A stretch of DNA of 64,000 bases from Pomacea canaliculata (Eukaryota > Mollusca > Gastropoda > Architaenioglossa > Ampullariidae). The stretch covers positions 4,030,001-4,094,000 of the forward strand of contig NC_037599.1 of assembly GCF_003073045.1 (NCBI RefSeq). Direction: 5' to 3'. The notes below the pieces were generated by a model. The model saw nothing but the letters and a program-made list of their open reading frames with translations, ran no database searches and was not told where the DNA came from. Of the stretch, positions 37,823 to 50,300 are shown in pieces (positions within the stretch are counted from its first letter, which is position 1; every line of letters starts with the position of its first letter). Made by a program: the position numbers and the translations under genes.

Positions 37823-38042
37823 TCTCACGGTGGCGTTCTTGGCAATGAAGCCACCGGTGTAGCAACCACATTTCGAAAAAGGCTGAAGACCCATCTGTTT
37901 CTTTCAAAACAGTCTTAAACAACCAAGAAGCACTTCTGTCTCTATTTTTTACTTTCTTGGTGTTTTATATACTTGTTCACTTTATTTTTTCTTCTTTTGT
38001 TTTTTGTGCGCAATGAGCATTACAAATCGACATATCATCATG
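37823..38042 (+). mobile_element. 5'-truncated LINE 3' end (ORF2 C-terminus and tail)
   Basis: The plus strand encodes the end of a reverse transcriptase ORF, ATTFRKRLKTHLFLSKQ followed by TAA at 37916-37918. F-K/R-x-x-L-K-T-H-L-F is the usual C-terminal signature of several invertebrate LINE clades. It is followed by a short 3' UTR ending GCGCAATGAGCATTACAAAT and a weak ATC/ATT tail at 38006-38042. Everything upstream of the last 30 codons or so is missing, as expected for a 5'-truncated insertion. Confidence 0.65.
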
Positions 38043-38345
38043 TAGCAAGATAGAACGTTTGTTTTCGTTTTGCATTCGTCACAGAGGCGGGGTGTCCATT
38101 TCAGTAATACAATTTCGTGGTTTCAGTGAACGACTAGGATTTTATAAAACATTGCTATAAAATTGTTTTATTTAAAAAAAACACGCACAACGTCAACTAC
38201 TTAACGCACAACGAAACAACATCGCATACATGCTCAAATGAAGCTGTTCTCAAAATGTCGGTGCTTGTGAGCTGATGTGTAGCTTTAGCCCATGCAGACC
38301 TGCGGGAAAACAGCGATCAAAACTACGTAATCATCCTTCAGCAAA
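38043..38345 (+). promoter_or_regulatory. ECPAS upstream region
   Basis: About 300 bp separate the LINE tail from the ECPAS start codon. A GC-box-like GAGGCGGGGTG occurs at about 38093-38103. No TATA box at a clear position was noticed. The promoter call is by position only. Confidence 0.35.
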
Positions 38346-41300
38346 ATGGCCAGCGCAACGCAAGATGAAAACGGTACGAAGTTTAATGCATCAAAGTTTT
38401 CCATGTTAATGTCATCAGAGTTTTTTTTGACCCAGTTTGTCGTAGCAGGTGTTTGTGTCTTGTCGGATAAGTTGTCTGAAATTACATGTAAACTATTAAA
38501 ACGGGCTCTGTAGCTTTTCTCTCCAACTATAGCCAAGTGACACTGTTTGCTTATAATGTTATGGTAACAATGTATTATATAAACAAGAAGTCATCGCTCA
38601 GTATTTTATTACATATAAAGTAATAATTTTGATTTTAATATTTTTATTTTATTGTTACACGTAGTAATAGCAAAAAACCTCCATAAAAACCAAACAAACG
38701 CAACAGAACCACAGAAAGCTTATAAATAAAATAATTTTTACGATGACAGTAAGAGTTATATTTCAAAGCAATTTTAATTTATCTGAAGTACCAGATCAGA
38801 TATTTTCATGCAAATTTTTCTGTTTGAGCAGTCTGGCAAAACACCAACAACATAACCAAACATTTTTCGTGATACAATTCCTTTCTTCGAGTACTGAGCA
38901 GATCAACTTAATTACTAGTCCTTCAACTGACTAACATAAGTTACCAAACAGTCATGTCATCTGGTACAGTACGAAGAAGAAATATAACTACATGGCCTGT
39001 GACAGTGTTTTTAATTGGTTATTAGTTTGATGTGCTTTGATGAAATATGGTAAAAAAAAATGTTTAAAATGTGATAAAAAGAATAAGATATATATGAAAG
39101 ATTTTTTTGGTATTTAGTTTACTCTAAATGCAAATATGTTTCGTATTTTTGCCAGCTTTGGTAGAACGAGTGTTTCTTCGCATTGGAGCAGCAGAAACAG
39201 ATGAACAGCTGGAATCTTTTCTGAGCAAATTTCTTGCACCAGTTTTGCTAAAGCTGAATAGTCCAGAAGAAACAGTGAGGAAAAAGGTGCACTGTTTTCA
39301 TTTTTCAATACAATAAAAGAGTGGCATATTAATCAAGTAATTTTGGAAGTAGATAACATTTTTTTTTTCATTGGTTTTAGCAGTTAGTCTTCTTCTAGAC
39401 ATATTAATTGCTTAATTATATGGTTCTACTAGTTATATTTTTTAAGCTACAATAAGAATGATTACTACATATTTTATTAGTATTTCCTCTTGTTTCCATA
39501 ACATACCAGTCATATTAAGAAGTCATGGAGCTACTGATTTCAAAGGTTTTCTAGTAATTTGCATGGAGAAAAGAATAGACCTGTTAATAAACCTGTTCAC
39601 TACGGCATTACTCCGTGTATGCTACAACATAAAGACAACCAAATCATAACCTGTTTTTGCTTGTGTATGCCTATTTATGCTTTGTTAAAAGAAAACATTT
39701 AATATTCTATAGAAAATGCAGAGCATTAGATGCTGCTAAATTCTTTTTTTTTAACCACTTTGAAGTAGCAGGAGTAGGTTTTGTAAAATTTTGTTACCTG
39801 ATTTTTATTTTCAAAACAGTTTTTTGGATAGCACTTGTCTACAGAAATGTTAAGTTGCTTTGGTTTTCCTTGAATTTTGGTGTTTTTTAGACTTAGTCTC
39901 AGTTTTATTTGGCAGTCTGATTTTTCATTGTACCCTTAATCCCTTCTTGATTTCTCAAAATTGTGACTAGATTTCTTTGCTTTTTGGATTATATTAGCTT
40001 GTGAGATTGTAACTTGTTACAGAAAAATAGCATTTGCTATGTATGATGTTTGTTTACAGTTGTGTTGTCAAACTTTGCTATGTATAATGTTAAGAGTTGT
40101 TAAATTGTTGGTAGGTATGATGCTTACAATAGTGGTGTCAAACTGTTAGGTCATGGAGCTGCTGGTGCATGTCAACAAGCGCCTAAAGAGTCGGAGTAAA
40201 GTTCTTTTACCAGTTGAAAGTCTTCTGGCCCTCTTCCAGGACCCGAGCTCCACGCCTTTCATTACAGTCAGTTTGCTTGTTCTCCCCCATCTTTTTCTAA
40301 ACACAGAATAATAATGATGCAGATTTACATAGCGCATATATTTACTTCACGTATGAGTGGGTATTTCTGTTGTAAAAGTGAACGTCTGTTATATGTGAAT
40401 ATGGGTGCATGGTTGTTGGTGATTCAGTTACTTCTGTATATCATCTCTGTAAAGTGCTTTGAGCAAATCATTGGAAAAGTGCTATATTAATTGTTCATTA
40501 TTATTATTATTTCTCCACTGCACAGTAGAATCAATGTACTTTACAAATATTTTCTGAATACAGATTCAAAACACATTTAAACAGAAGCAAAATGTATATA
40601 ACAGTCATACGGACATAGACCAAAACACATCAGGAAAAAATAAAAGTGGCGAGAGACATGTCAACAAATATAAAAGATGGAAAAATCTGCTTATGAAGCA
40701 TACCAGAGAATTGGCATTGGTAGACTTTAAATGGGTAAAAGGTGAATTTGAGAAGAGATCTGCTCAGATCTCTAATTTGAGGTAGTGTATGGAACCAGGC
40801 AGAAAATAGGAGCAGTCAAAGTATGCACTAATTCGAATCCGGAGATCTGTAGATCTCCAAGTTTTCAAGTGGTCACACATGTTCCAATGGCGGCAGAGGT
40901 GTGAGTCTGCAGAGTATATACATAGCTGTCAATTCACAATGATAAGTGGCATAATGGTTTAATTGCAGAAAAGTTATCAGAGAGTTAAATCTTTGCTGCT
41001 GACACAGTTCCAAAAGCGGCGAAATGATGCAGATGTGGCAGTATAGACCTCTAGTCAACCATTTAAAGTGATCCATAAAAGAGAAGCTGCATGGCACAGG
41101 CATAAAAGAACAATCCAGAAGATAGCAAGCTGCATAGCAAAAGCACAGATCAAACAGTAGACACAAAGCATAATGCAGATCTATCAAAAAGATGAAAAGA
41201 AGTGGTATCAGTCACCATCCAGCTAGTAATGTGAAGGGACATCACTGTGCATTTTATAGAGCAATATACTGCTAAGTACAGTATGGTTAATTTACAAGTC

Positions 41301-44300
41301 TACTGCACTATGAAAATGTGCAACGAAATAATGCAATCTTCAGCATGGCCATGTTCATGAAGCTGTTTGTAGCTTGTGAATCTGATTAATAATTTTTCCG
41401 TTTCCTAATAATATAGCACAAATGCTAAAGTGGTTCAGTCATTAAAAATGCAATTCCCAATATTTATTTGTACAAATGTTCTTTTTTCGTAGCTTACTTC
41501 AGTTTACGTAAAGAAAACCAAGTTGATTTATTTTTATGTAACTATAACTAGTATGTTGATTTTGTAAAATCCATGTATTATTATTACCCCATTTTGATAT
41601 AAGCAAATGTTCATTATTCCATCATTTGTTTTTCCAAGTGATTATGCTTTTTCAGAACTTCACTATTCTGTACATAAAGATGGGTTATCCTAGACTGGAA
41701 CCTGAAATGCAGGCAGATCTTGTACCTCTGCTAATGAAATGTCTCCCAAATAGACCTCCAAATCATCAGGACAGGTACATTTTCTTGAAATTTGAACAGT
41801 AGAAGGAGAGAGACTGTGTGTGTGTGCATATATGCACATGTCTGCATGCATGTGACAATGACAATCATCAACTTTATTTGTCACAGTGGGCCATTTGAAC
41901 ATGGGAAGGTGCTCTAGCTACAAAGTAAATGTTAGAAATAAAAGTAAGAATAAAGTTTGTTGCAAAGTGCCACATTAAAAGATGAAAGAAAGGCAAGTAA
42001 CAATTATATATATAATATCACATAAGTTGTAGAAAACATCCCACACTGTACAATCAAAACAGGATTGTACTGGTGGAATTTAGCTACAATATAAGAAAAG
42101 CAAGGGTTCAAAGCAATTTTTGTAAAAGAGAAATCATGATCTTGTTACAGTCTGCTGCAGCTGATGATTTCTGCGCTCCAACATATTAAGATGCCTCGTA
42201 CAGTGGAGGAGCGACGAGAGTTGTTTAAGCTGGAGGAGAGTCCACAGACACGGCAACTTTTGCTGGACTTTATGATGGATGTCCTTCTACTACCTTACAG
42301 GTGCACTTAGTTTTATGTCTATAGTCGCAACAAGGTCTGCAATTGTTGTTGGAGAGTTGCAGAAAAATAAAAATATACTGAGTTAGGAAAGAGGCATAGA
42401 TAATCAGTGGTCATGAAGCTGCTGCTTACACATTTGTTCCTGCATACCATATTCCATGTCTTTGTGATTTTATATTGATTAAAAAAAAAATGTCTTGAAA
42501 TGATCATTCTTGCCATTCTTGAAAAGTGAATTGTTTTTTCATGTGTTTTGATTGATCAGCTACCATGTTCCCCAAGTTCCTGTTGCTTCTGGAGAGAGTC
42601 CTGCAGTGGCATCTCCTCCATCACAGCCACCACCACCAGGGCTCAGTGAGAAGGCATTGAAACGTGTTTTGGGAGAATCTCCTTTGTCCCCAGAGAACTT
42701 GGAGAAGGCAAAGCTGGGTGTTTTGAGCTTTCTGAGCAGTGAAGTTTTGTCTGAATCGGAAGTTGCTTGCCATTTTGTCATTGCATCTTCAGACACTCGC
42801 CATAGGTAAGCATATTGAAACTGTGTATGTCAAGGATACTGCCTAAAAATCTTTCACTGCATGTAAACACACATGGATGTATACACCAGTCTAATAAACT
42901 AATCATCTGTTTGTTTTCTCATTGCAGTGTGGCAACCTCAGCTGACATGGAACTCAAGAAAATAATGGGGTAGATAAGATGTTTCTTAAAATTTTTCTGA
43001 GGATTTAAGTTATAATATTGTTTATGCTAGTTATTTGTTACTCTGGTGCCTTTGGCTGTTGAATACATTCCGTAATTAAAAATAACAAAAGATGTTACAT
43101 CAGATTAATTTATTTTTCCCTGTAGCAAACTGTCGAGTGTTTCCTTACTTAATTACTAGATATAGGCATTTGTTTTATACTCCTTGATGCTGTCATCATT
43201 ATCTGTAATCCTTTGAATGGTTTCTTTTAAAACCTAAAGCCTAAGAAGTATTCATATGCACACTCAGCTATGCAGATGATCCGGTGGTGCAACGGTTAGC
43301 ACCTGTCACCAATACAGTGACGTTTGGCTGTCCTGGGTTCAGCTCTCGTCTCAGGCATGCTGTTCTTTCTCTGTATGTGGCATTTGTTTACAGAACTGAC
43401 TGCCTTGCCTTGATGTAGCCTTAGTTGCCGGCTGGATATAAAACACCAATTCCACCGTCTTTCCCCATTTGTTTTGCTGTGTCGTAGTTGCTGGTTCAGC
43501 ATAAAACATCAATCCCAGGTACACAGACAAACATACACTGGCATGTGCACTCACACCTTAATATCCTTACTTGAAATGTTGACCTAAACTTTTGAGTGAA
43601 AGATTTTTTTTTTGCAGAAGTGTGGACTGGAATTCCAAAGAACTGCTTACAAAGCTGTTTTCCATCTTCCAAGGGTCTGTTGCTGTCAAAGGACAGGTAG
43701 GAAGCTATGAAGACATTAATTAAAAAAAAAAAAGTGCCTTAACTACAAGAAAATGACGAGAGAGAAACAGTCATTTCTATTTTCCACATGCAGCTGTGAC
43801 GTGCATAGTTGTAGATAAAAACTGCTTGATTGCATCAGACCTCGATATAACTACACAGATTGATGTGCCTATGAAAGTATACATGCTTACAAAAGTCTGC
43901 TCATGATAATCTTTTCATGACGCATTATTCAGGAAAATTGCTGAATACTTTAATTTTTGAAAAGTACACAAAAATGAATTTTAAAAATGTGTACTCATGC
44001 ATGCATCCTTTTATTCATTCATACCCTTGAAGGTATCCATGTTTCCTTGCACAATGCATACACACATGCACACACACATATGAGTGAGTGTGATTTTTAC
44101 TGGATTAAAATGTTTGTACTGTTTATTTTTAAACAAATGTAGTTAATCTAAATTTCTCATCATGGCTTTTAAAATTTAGTATCACTCTTATAACAGCCTG
44201 CTCTAAAACCAGATGAGCGCAGATCTCCTGTTTGTACAAGGATTCGCTTGAAAATATTTCCCTTTTTCCTACGTGCAAGGGAGGCAGTCAACATGTTTCC

Positions 44301-47300
44301 GTCATGCATTCAGGTGAATGGATTTTTTTTTTTTTGAAAACTTTTTGTTTAAAAAACATAAATAGTTAATTCCTTTCTACGGTGAGCATGTTTTGAAACC
44401 AGATCATTTGCCCTTTTTTGTAAGAAAGCAGAACCATGTGTTCAGTTTGTTATATTATTAGAAAACCCCGTACTTTACTTTTCCACTAATAATTTTTACT
44501 TTTAATCAATGTTATAATTGCTGTTGTGATAACTGAAAAAAATTGTTACATGCTTTTTGTGAAGGTGGTGTTTGACTGTTTGTTTGGCACAAATCAGCAT
44601 GCAAAACTTCGCTCCATGGCTGTGCAGTTTGTACACCACATGTGCCTGAAGTGAGTAATTTTTTTTTTTGTGATTCAAATGACAGATGTAATTCTAGGCC
44701 TTGACCTTTCTAGGTTCCTGCAAAAATTCAATGAAGGATATATAGTTTGAAAGTCAGCACAACTATTTGCCTACAAAAATACCGTAGCTGGTGCACATTT
44801 GAACACGCAACGTGGCACCTCAAAAATAATTGTTATCATTCTTCACGCTGGTTTAAAACAAACCCCCTAGAATTGGTGTTAATGATTGGACAGTTTTCTA
44901 ACCTGCTCCAAATTTCACTTCAGCAAGTAAAGTGGTGACGCCCGCACAGCGGAAATAATTTGGAAGGGGATTGTTCGAAAGGTATCGGAAGCAAGCGAGT
45001 GAAAAATGAAGCGAAGGCAACTGTGCAGCCAATGATAATTTTTTTTATGCAAATCAGTTTTGAATTAACCCCTTGTGTTAAAAATGTGTATGCTTTAACC
45101 TGCTTGCTAAGTTTTCCACTCTAAAACTGTAAAGCACTTCTTAGGACAAACTTTAGTTTTAAAGTTCAAAGGAATGTATTTGCACAAATAATTTGTTTAA
45201 GTTCATTTGTGCATAAAAATCATGTGATGTAGAGTCGTGGTATTAGTAAAGTGGACCTTTTTTATTTTTCTAATTATTCCAGGATCCATCAGCTACTGTA
45301 AACAGGGATCTGACAAATACAGATGCCATTATTCTTGCTGCCATGTGTATTGTCTATTGTAGGGGTGGACAATTAATTTTCCTAAGGGGCCGCATGAGAA
45401 ATTGGGATCGTTTTAGAGGGCGGGACTAATATAGTTAACTCAGTTTTACTCAATACTGTATATATAGTATATATACTGGCAGGCGGGCGGGCCGGCCAGA
45501 GACAGGAGATTAATAATGATGATGAAAGATGATTTAGCGACATAAGAGAAAAAGATATCTATATGATCGGTCTTTAGTTCCATGTGATTAATAAAGTATT
45601 TTGTTGTATTTTGTTGTATATCAAATATTTATCAGAAAAAGCAGCAAAAATGTGTTTGTTTTGAGGGGCCAATTGTTTCATTTGAAAGGCCCCCTTTTTT
45701 GCATTGATTTTTATTCGTCTTTTTGAAATCCAATAATTACCTCTGAAATGACATTTATTTGGATGCTCAGTTATTTTCTTCTGAATGTATGTTAGAGAAC
45801 TTTCTTTTTGTTCTCTGAAAAGTAAGAGCGGCAACTCATTATAATTTTAGCTCAGGCAGCTTTGACATGGTGTTACAAGAAACAAATGTCAAATTGGTCA
45901 AATTAAAAAGAGCTACTTTTCGTTCCTTGCCAAATTAAAGATGATCAAAATCAGAAGTGATCTGGCTTGAAATGCCTAATTAAGACTCTAAAAACAAAAG
46001 AATTCTGATTAATTGATGTTTGGCCCGTTTTTTTTGTTGTGCAGCTGTGATGACGCCATATTTGCCATGGTTGATGCAGTTCTTCTTTCGGGAATGGTTA
46101 AAGTCATCTCAGAGGCGAAGGAAGTAAGTCACATGCATGGTGTTTATTGTTCTTTTCTTCACTGCAATTATGTGAAGACTTCACATGTTGAACTATTTCT
46201 TTTATCACGCTAGTCACTGTAAAATGATCTGAGACTAAAGTTCGTCTGCAGCATATTGCATTATGTAGTGAGAACAACACAATTATGGGCAGTAATGACG
46301 TATTTCTTCTACAGATTGTTTTAGGTGGGATGGGGAAAGGTCTTTGTTATTTTTGTTCTTAAAATTTGTGTTTGAAGCTGCACCAATTGACAGTCACAAC
46401 CAGTTTGTGAGAAATGTAATTACATTTACAGCTACAGTCACACATCTGTTGAAAAATAAAAACCACCTGTTGATACCTCTATTAGATATTAGTTGACATT
46501 TTGTTGCAGGAAAGACCACAACTGTGGCACTAAAATGCTGTAAATTTTTAAAAGGTTGTAATAGATGCACAAATTCATGTATGGCTGATGTTGTAGACAT
46601 AGAATTGTTAATTTACTTGTGCCAGTCAGTATATTTCTTCCAAGCCTGTGGCAGGAAGAACTACTGCTCCGATGCAGCCATGGGCAAGCCCGGTGTTTTC
46701 GTTTATAATGGTGATGATGATGATAATGATGTTGCATTAACAATCGTGGTTGCAGCCAGTGCGCAGAGTTCGCCGCAGAGTGATATTACAGGCAAGTGGT
46801 GCATGAGATGTGTGAGCCTTGATCGCCCAGACAGGCTGCCCATCCATCGCCCACTGCCATTACTGTAGACTTTTCTACCAACAAGCTTGTTGTTATTTAT
46901 CCGTCATAGACCCAGCCTTAATTTTTTTGCCATTCACAGTTACTAGCTATGTTCTCCAGAAGTAAAATAGTTGTTTTTCACTGTAGTTTTTATTTCCCTG
47001 ACTCTTGCTGACACTCAAATCTAATTTAATTAGCATTTTCCTAATCTGTAGGCATATAAAAATAGGATTATGAGATATATCTTTCTTCTAAGTAGCTCAG
47101 CTCTTCAATATTCTTATAAAGCAAAGAATTTCCTGGTTCTTGGATATCTAATCTGGCCCGTGAGAACCATAAATATCCATCCAATAGAGTAGTGTTTTAT
47201 ATAACTGCCAGGTTAGAGATTACTACAGTGCTTAATACTAGATTCATATTTCTGAATTTTTGTTTATTATCTTTTACCCAAAAAAATATAAATCTTATTT

Positions 47301-50300
47301 ACAATAAAAGATAAAAACAACTTAAATAACACCTACATCATGTGTAGCCGAGATGGAATTCCAGAGCTTTTACTGATTCCTGCGGCAGATTCATGACTAA
47401 ACACACACATGCACACACATGTATGTACATGTGTGGGTGTATATGAGACTCATGTACAAGATTGATTTTCTTTCTGATTTCCTATTTCCAGCAAACTTAT
47501 TTTTTTTAAACATTGTATGACAGCATTATATATATATGGAAGTATTATTGGATCACAATGCTCACATTAATCTGCTAAATACCCATATTTGCTAGTAGTT
47601 ACTTCAAATAGTCTTCACTAGCACCCAGGTAGAAAGTCTATTGGAAAAAATACTAGAGGTGTTTGCATGTAAAAACCTGGTCACCTTTAGCAGCATTTGA
47701 GAACACGAAGTGCCATGTATATCAGGCGCAGGTAGGGCTGGGTCAAGGAATTCTCATGTCCATTTCTTCACACATGGCATGTGCTGTCAACAGAAGACTT
47801 CATCAGATCTCTTCCTGCAGCTGCTTCTGATCCAAAATGCAGATGGAGCATGCTGTACATAAATGTTCAAATTTGTTTTTAGTGTCAGTTTGGTTCTTGA
47901 GCAGTTGTTTTGTTCTGTGCTGGTTTTTTTTTTTTTTTTGTTTTTTTTTTTTGTTTTGCTCAGAGTATTTTGAAATTTAAAGCTACCACTGGTGTGGGGT
48001 TTAACATAATTTTGTATAAAGTCATTATGTAATGGCTTCTGTGGTTTGAGACAAAGTGTTAGCTGTAAAACAATGAAGAAATGACCAAGTCAGATTAGAT
48101 TTTCAGAACTTAATTAAGTATTAACTAATACATCTGATTTGAATACTGATGGTTGAAAATGGAGTAGTCTGAATGATTTTGTAGCTGTCTCATAAGACTG
48201 ACACTGTTACTTTGTATTCATATGAGCAAAGTCTACAGAACAGAGATAGTTACTTTGTTTTTCTTTTTTGGATGACTGGTCAGTAACTGTTTAAGTTCCT
48301 TTTTTATTTGTTGTTGGACCAGAATTTATGTAGTATCTGTGGTTGTGGTGGATGCTTCCTTTATGGAGGTTTTGTTGCTTTTGGTGCTGGTGTTACAACA
48401 GCTGTTGACACACATTGTTATTAGATGGCCAGCTGCTGTACTGAGCCTGCCTCCTATTTTGTGATTATGGTGCTAAAGTATTGTGCTATTGTGTGATTTA
48501 TTACATTTGCTTATTATTGTTATATGTAGCTGATTGTAGTTTTATTGTATGTTAGTATTATTCCTGCATAGCTTTTATATAAAATTAACCATAGAAGGCG
48601 ATAGAGAAAGTGGTCATGTGTCTGTGTGTGTGGTGCATGTAAGTGCATGCATGTGGGCATGAGTCTGTACGCATATGTGCAAGCTTATGTTTATACTTCT
48701 TTTCATACATATTTTTATACATATTTTTATTTGTTTTTAGCTGCTTTGCATGCTCGTGATTTTTTTTCACTAGAAGCTTCATTTTAAATAAAGACAGTTG
48801 CCCTTAACAGTTTTGTTAGAGATAGCCACAATGAATGTTACATTTTTTTCATCTTCCATATAGTTTTAGGTAAATTATGTGCATAATCTGCATGGTTTTG
48901 TGAAAAAATGTTTAGAGCTTGTGTGCTCTTTCCCTTAGCAAATTTTAAGCATTCTCAGATGGCAGTCTCAGGTGTATTTCCAATGCAGTTTTGATTGCAA
49001 AAATAGCTTTATTTTTGTTTTGAAGTCACTCTGTCCATATGCTTATCATTTACAGTGTAAAAGAGTTTGGTTTTTTAAATTCACGTTCATATTTTCCCCT
49101 TGCTGTCAAATGCTTATCTTCTGCATTCGCCTTGGCTGCCAAAACACACATACACGGACCAAACAATCTGTGCAAAATCTGCGTCATTTACAGGCTAGCT
49201 TGTTCACTTTGTACCTGTCTTGGTGCTAAAGATTCAGCTCCAAAAATCCTCGTTACCAAGTTTTCTTGCATTGATTGCTTATAGGATCCTAAGCTTCGTG
49301 GCCTGGCCTACGTAGCTGCAGGAAAGATATCACGTCGCTCACCCCACAGAGTTGCCAAAGACATTGCAATGGTGCAGCAGTTTTTTGATGCCATGTGCCA
49401 GGTCAGCATATTATAGTGTTATTGCTTTGGGGTTCTATCCAGATAAAGTACAGTGCCACATTTCAGCTTTTATTATATTATTATAAGTGCATAACCTCTG
49501 TTCCCATAGAAGTATGTACAGAAAAGAAAAAAAACTTTTGTATTTCACTGGATTCTGGTTTAGTAGAGGATATTAGTGGTGTTCTGGTACACCACATTTC
49601 TTGTTCTCCTTTATGACCTTTTATGATGTTTTTGACACATTTGTTATGTCTTAAGTTGTTATCAAGTTTTTTGCAGATCATTTTTAATGATGTCTTGTGC
49701 TGCTGCTTGTCAGGAAGATGCTGAGACAAGACTTGCAGTTCAGGAGGCCTTGTCTATGATGTCTTCTGCATTTAAAGACATTGACAAGACTAATCTTCAA
49801 CTGCTTGAAGCCTTACTCATGCAAAACATTGACAAGGTTGGTCTAACAGCTTAAAGGAAAAAACAGTGATGTAAAATCAAAAATTATTTCAACATGAAAT
49901 TAGCCAAGACCTTTCATTATTTTTAGTTGAAGTGTTTGTCTCTCTCATGCTGAATAGTTTTCAGAAGATGAGGTTCAAGGCATTGTTAAATGAAGAGGAA
50001 AAATCTTACGTAAAAGCTGAGATGATGATTTGACTGGCTTCTATTTGTGGACAGGTGGAGCCACAGGCTCGGGTAGTTGCTGTACAGTATGCTGCAGCAG
50101 TCTTCCCTTCAGACCATGTCCTTTCTCGCTACATTCTCATGCTTGGGGCAGGTGATGTGTAAGTGATTCATTCATCAGCTCTGTTAAGCTAGATAAAAAT
50201 GTGTTCCAAGAGACTGGATGCAGCAATTGTGTTTTACTGTATCCTGTTTTGTAGAGCTGTAGTTTTCCAGTAAGAGTTCTCTGAGTATATAAACTATTTT

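Noticed and set aside
46524..46868. 114-codon open frame in ECPAS intron 11
   Set aside because: Its middle is a GATGATGAT-type simple repeat, no splice sites frame it in phase with neighbouring exons, and no family resemblance was seen.
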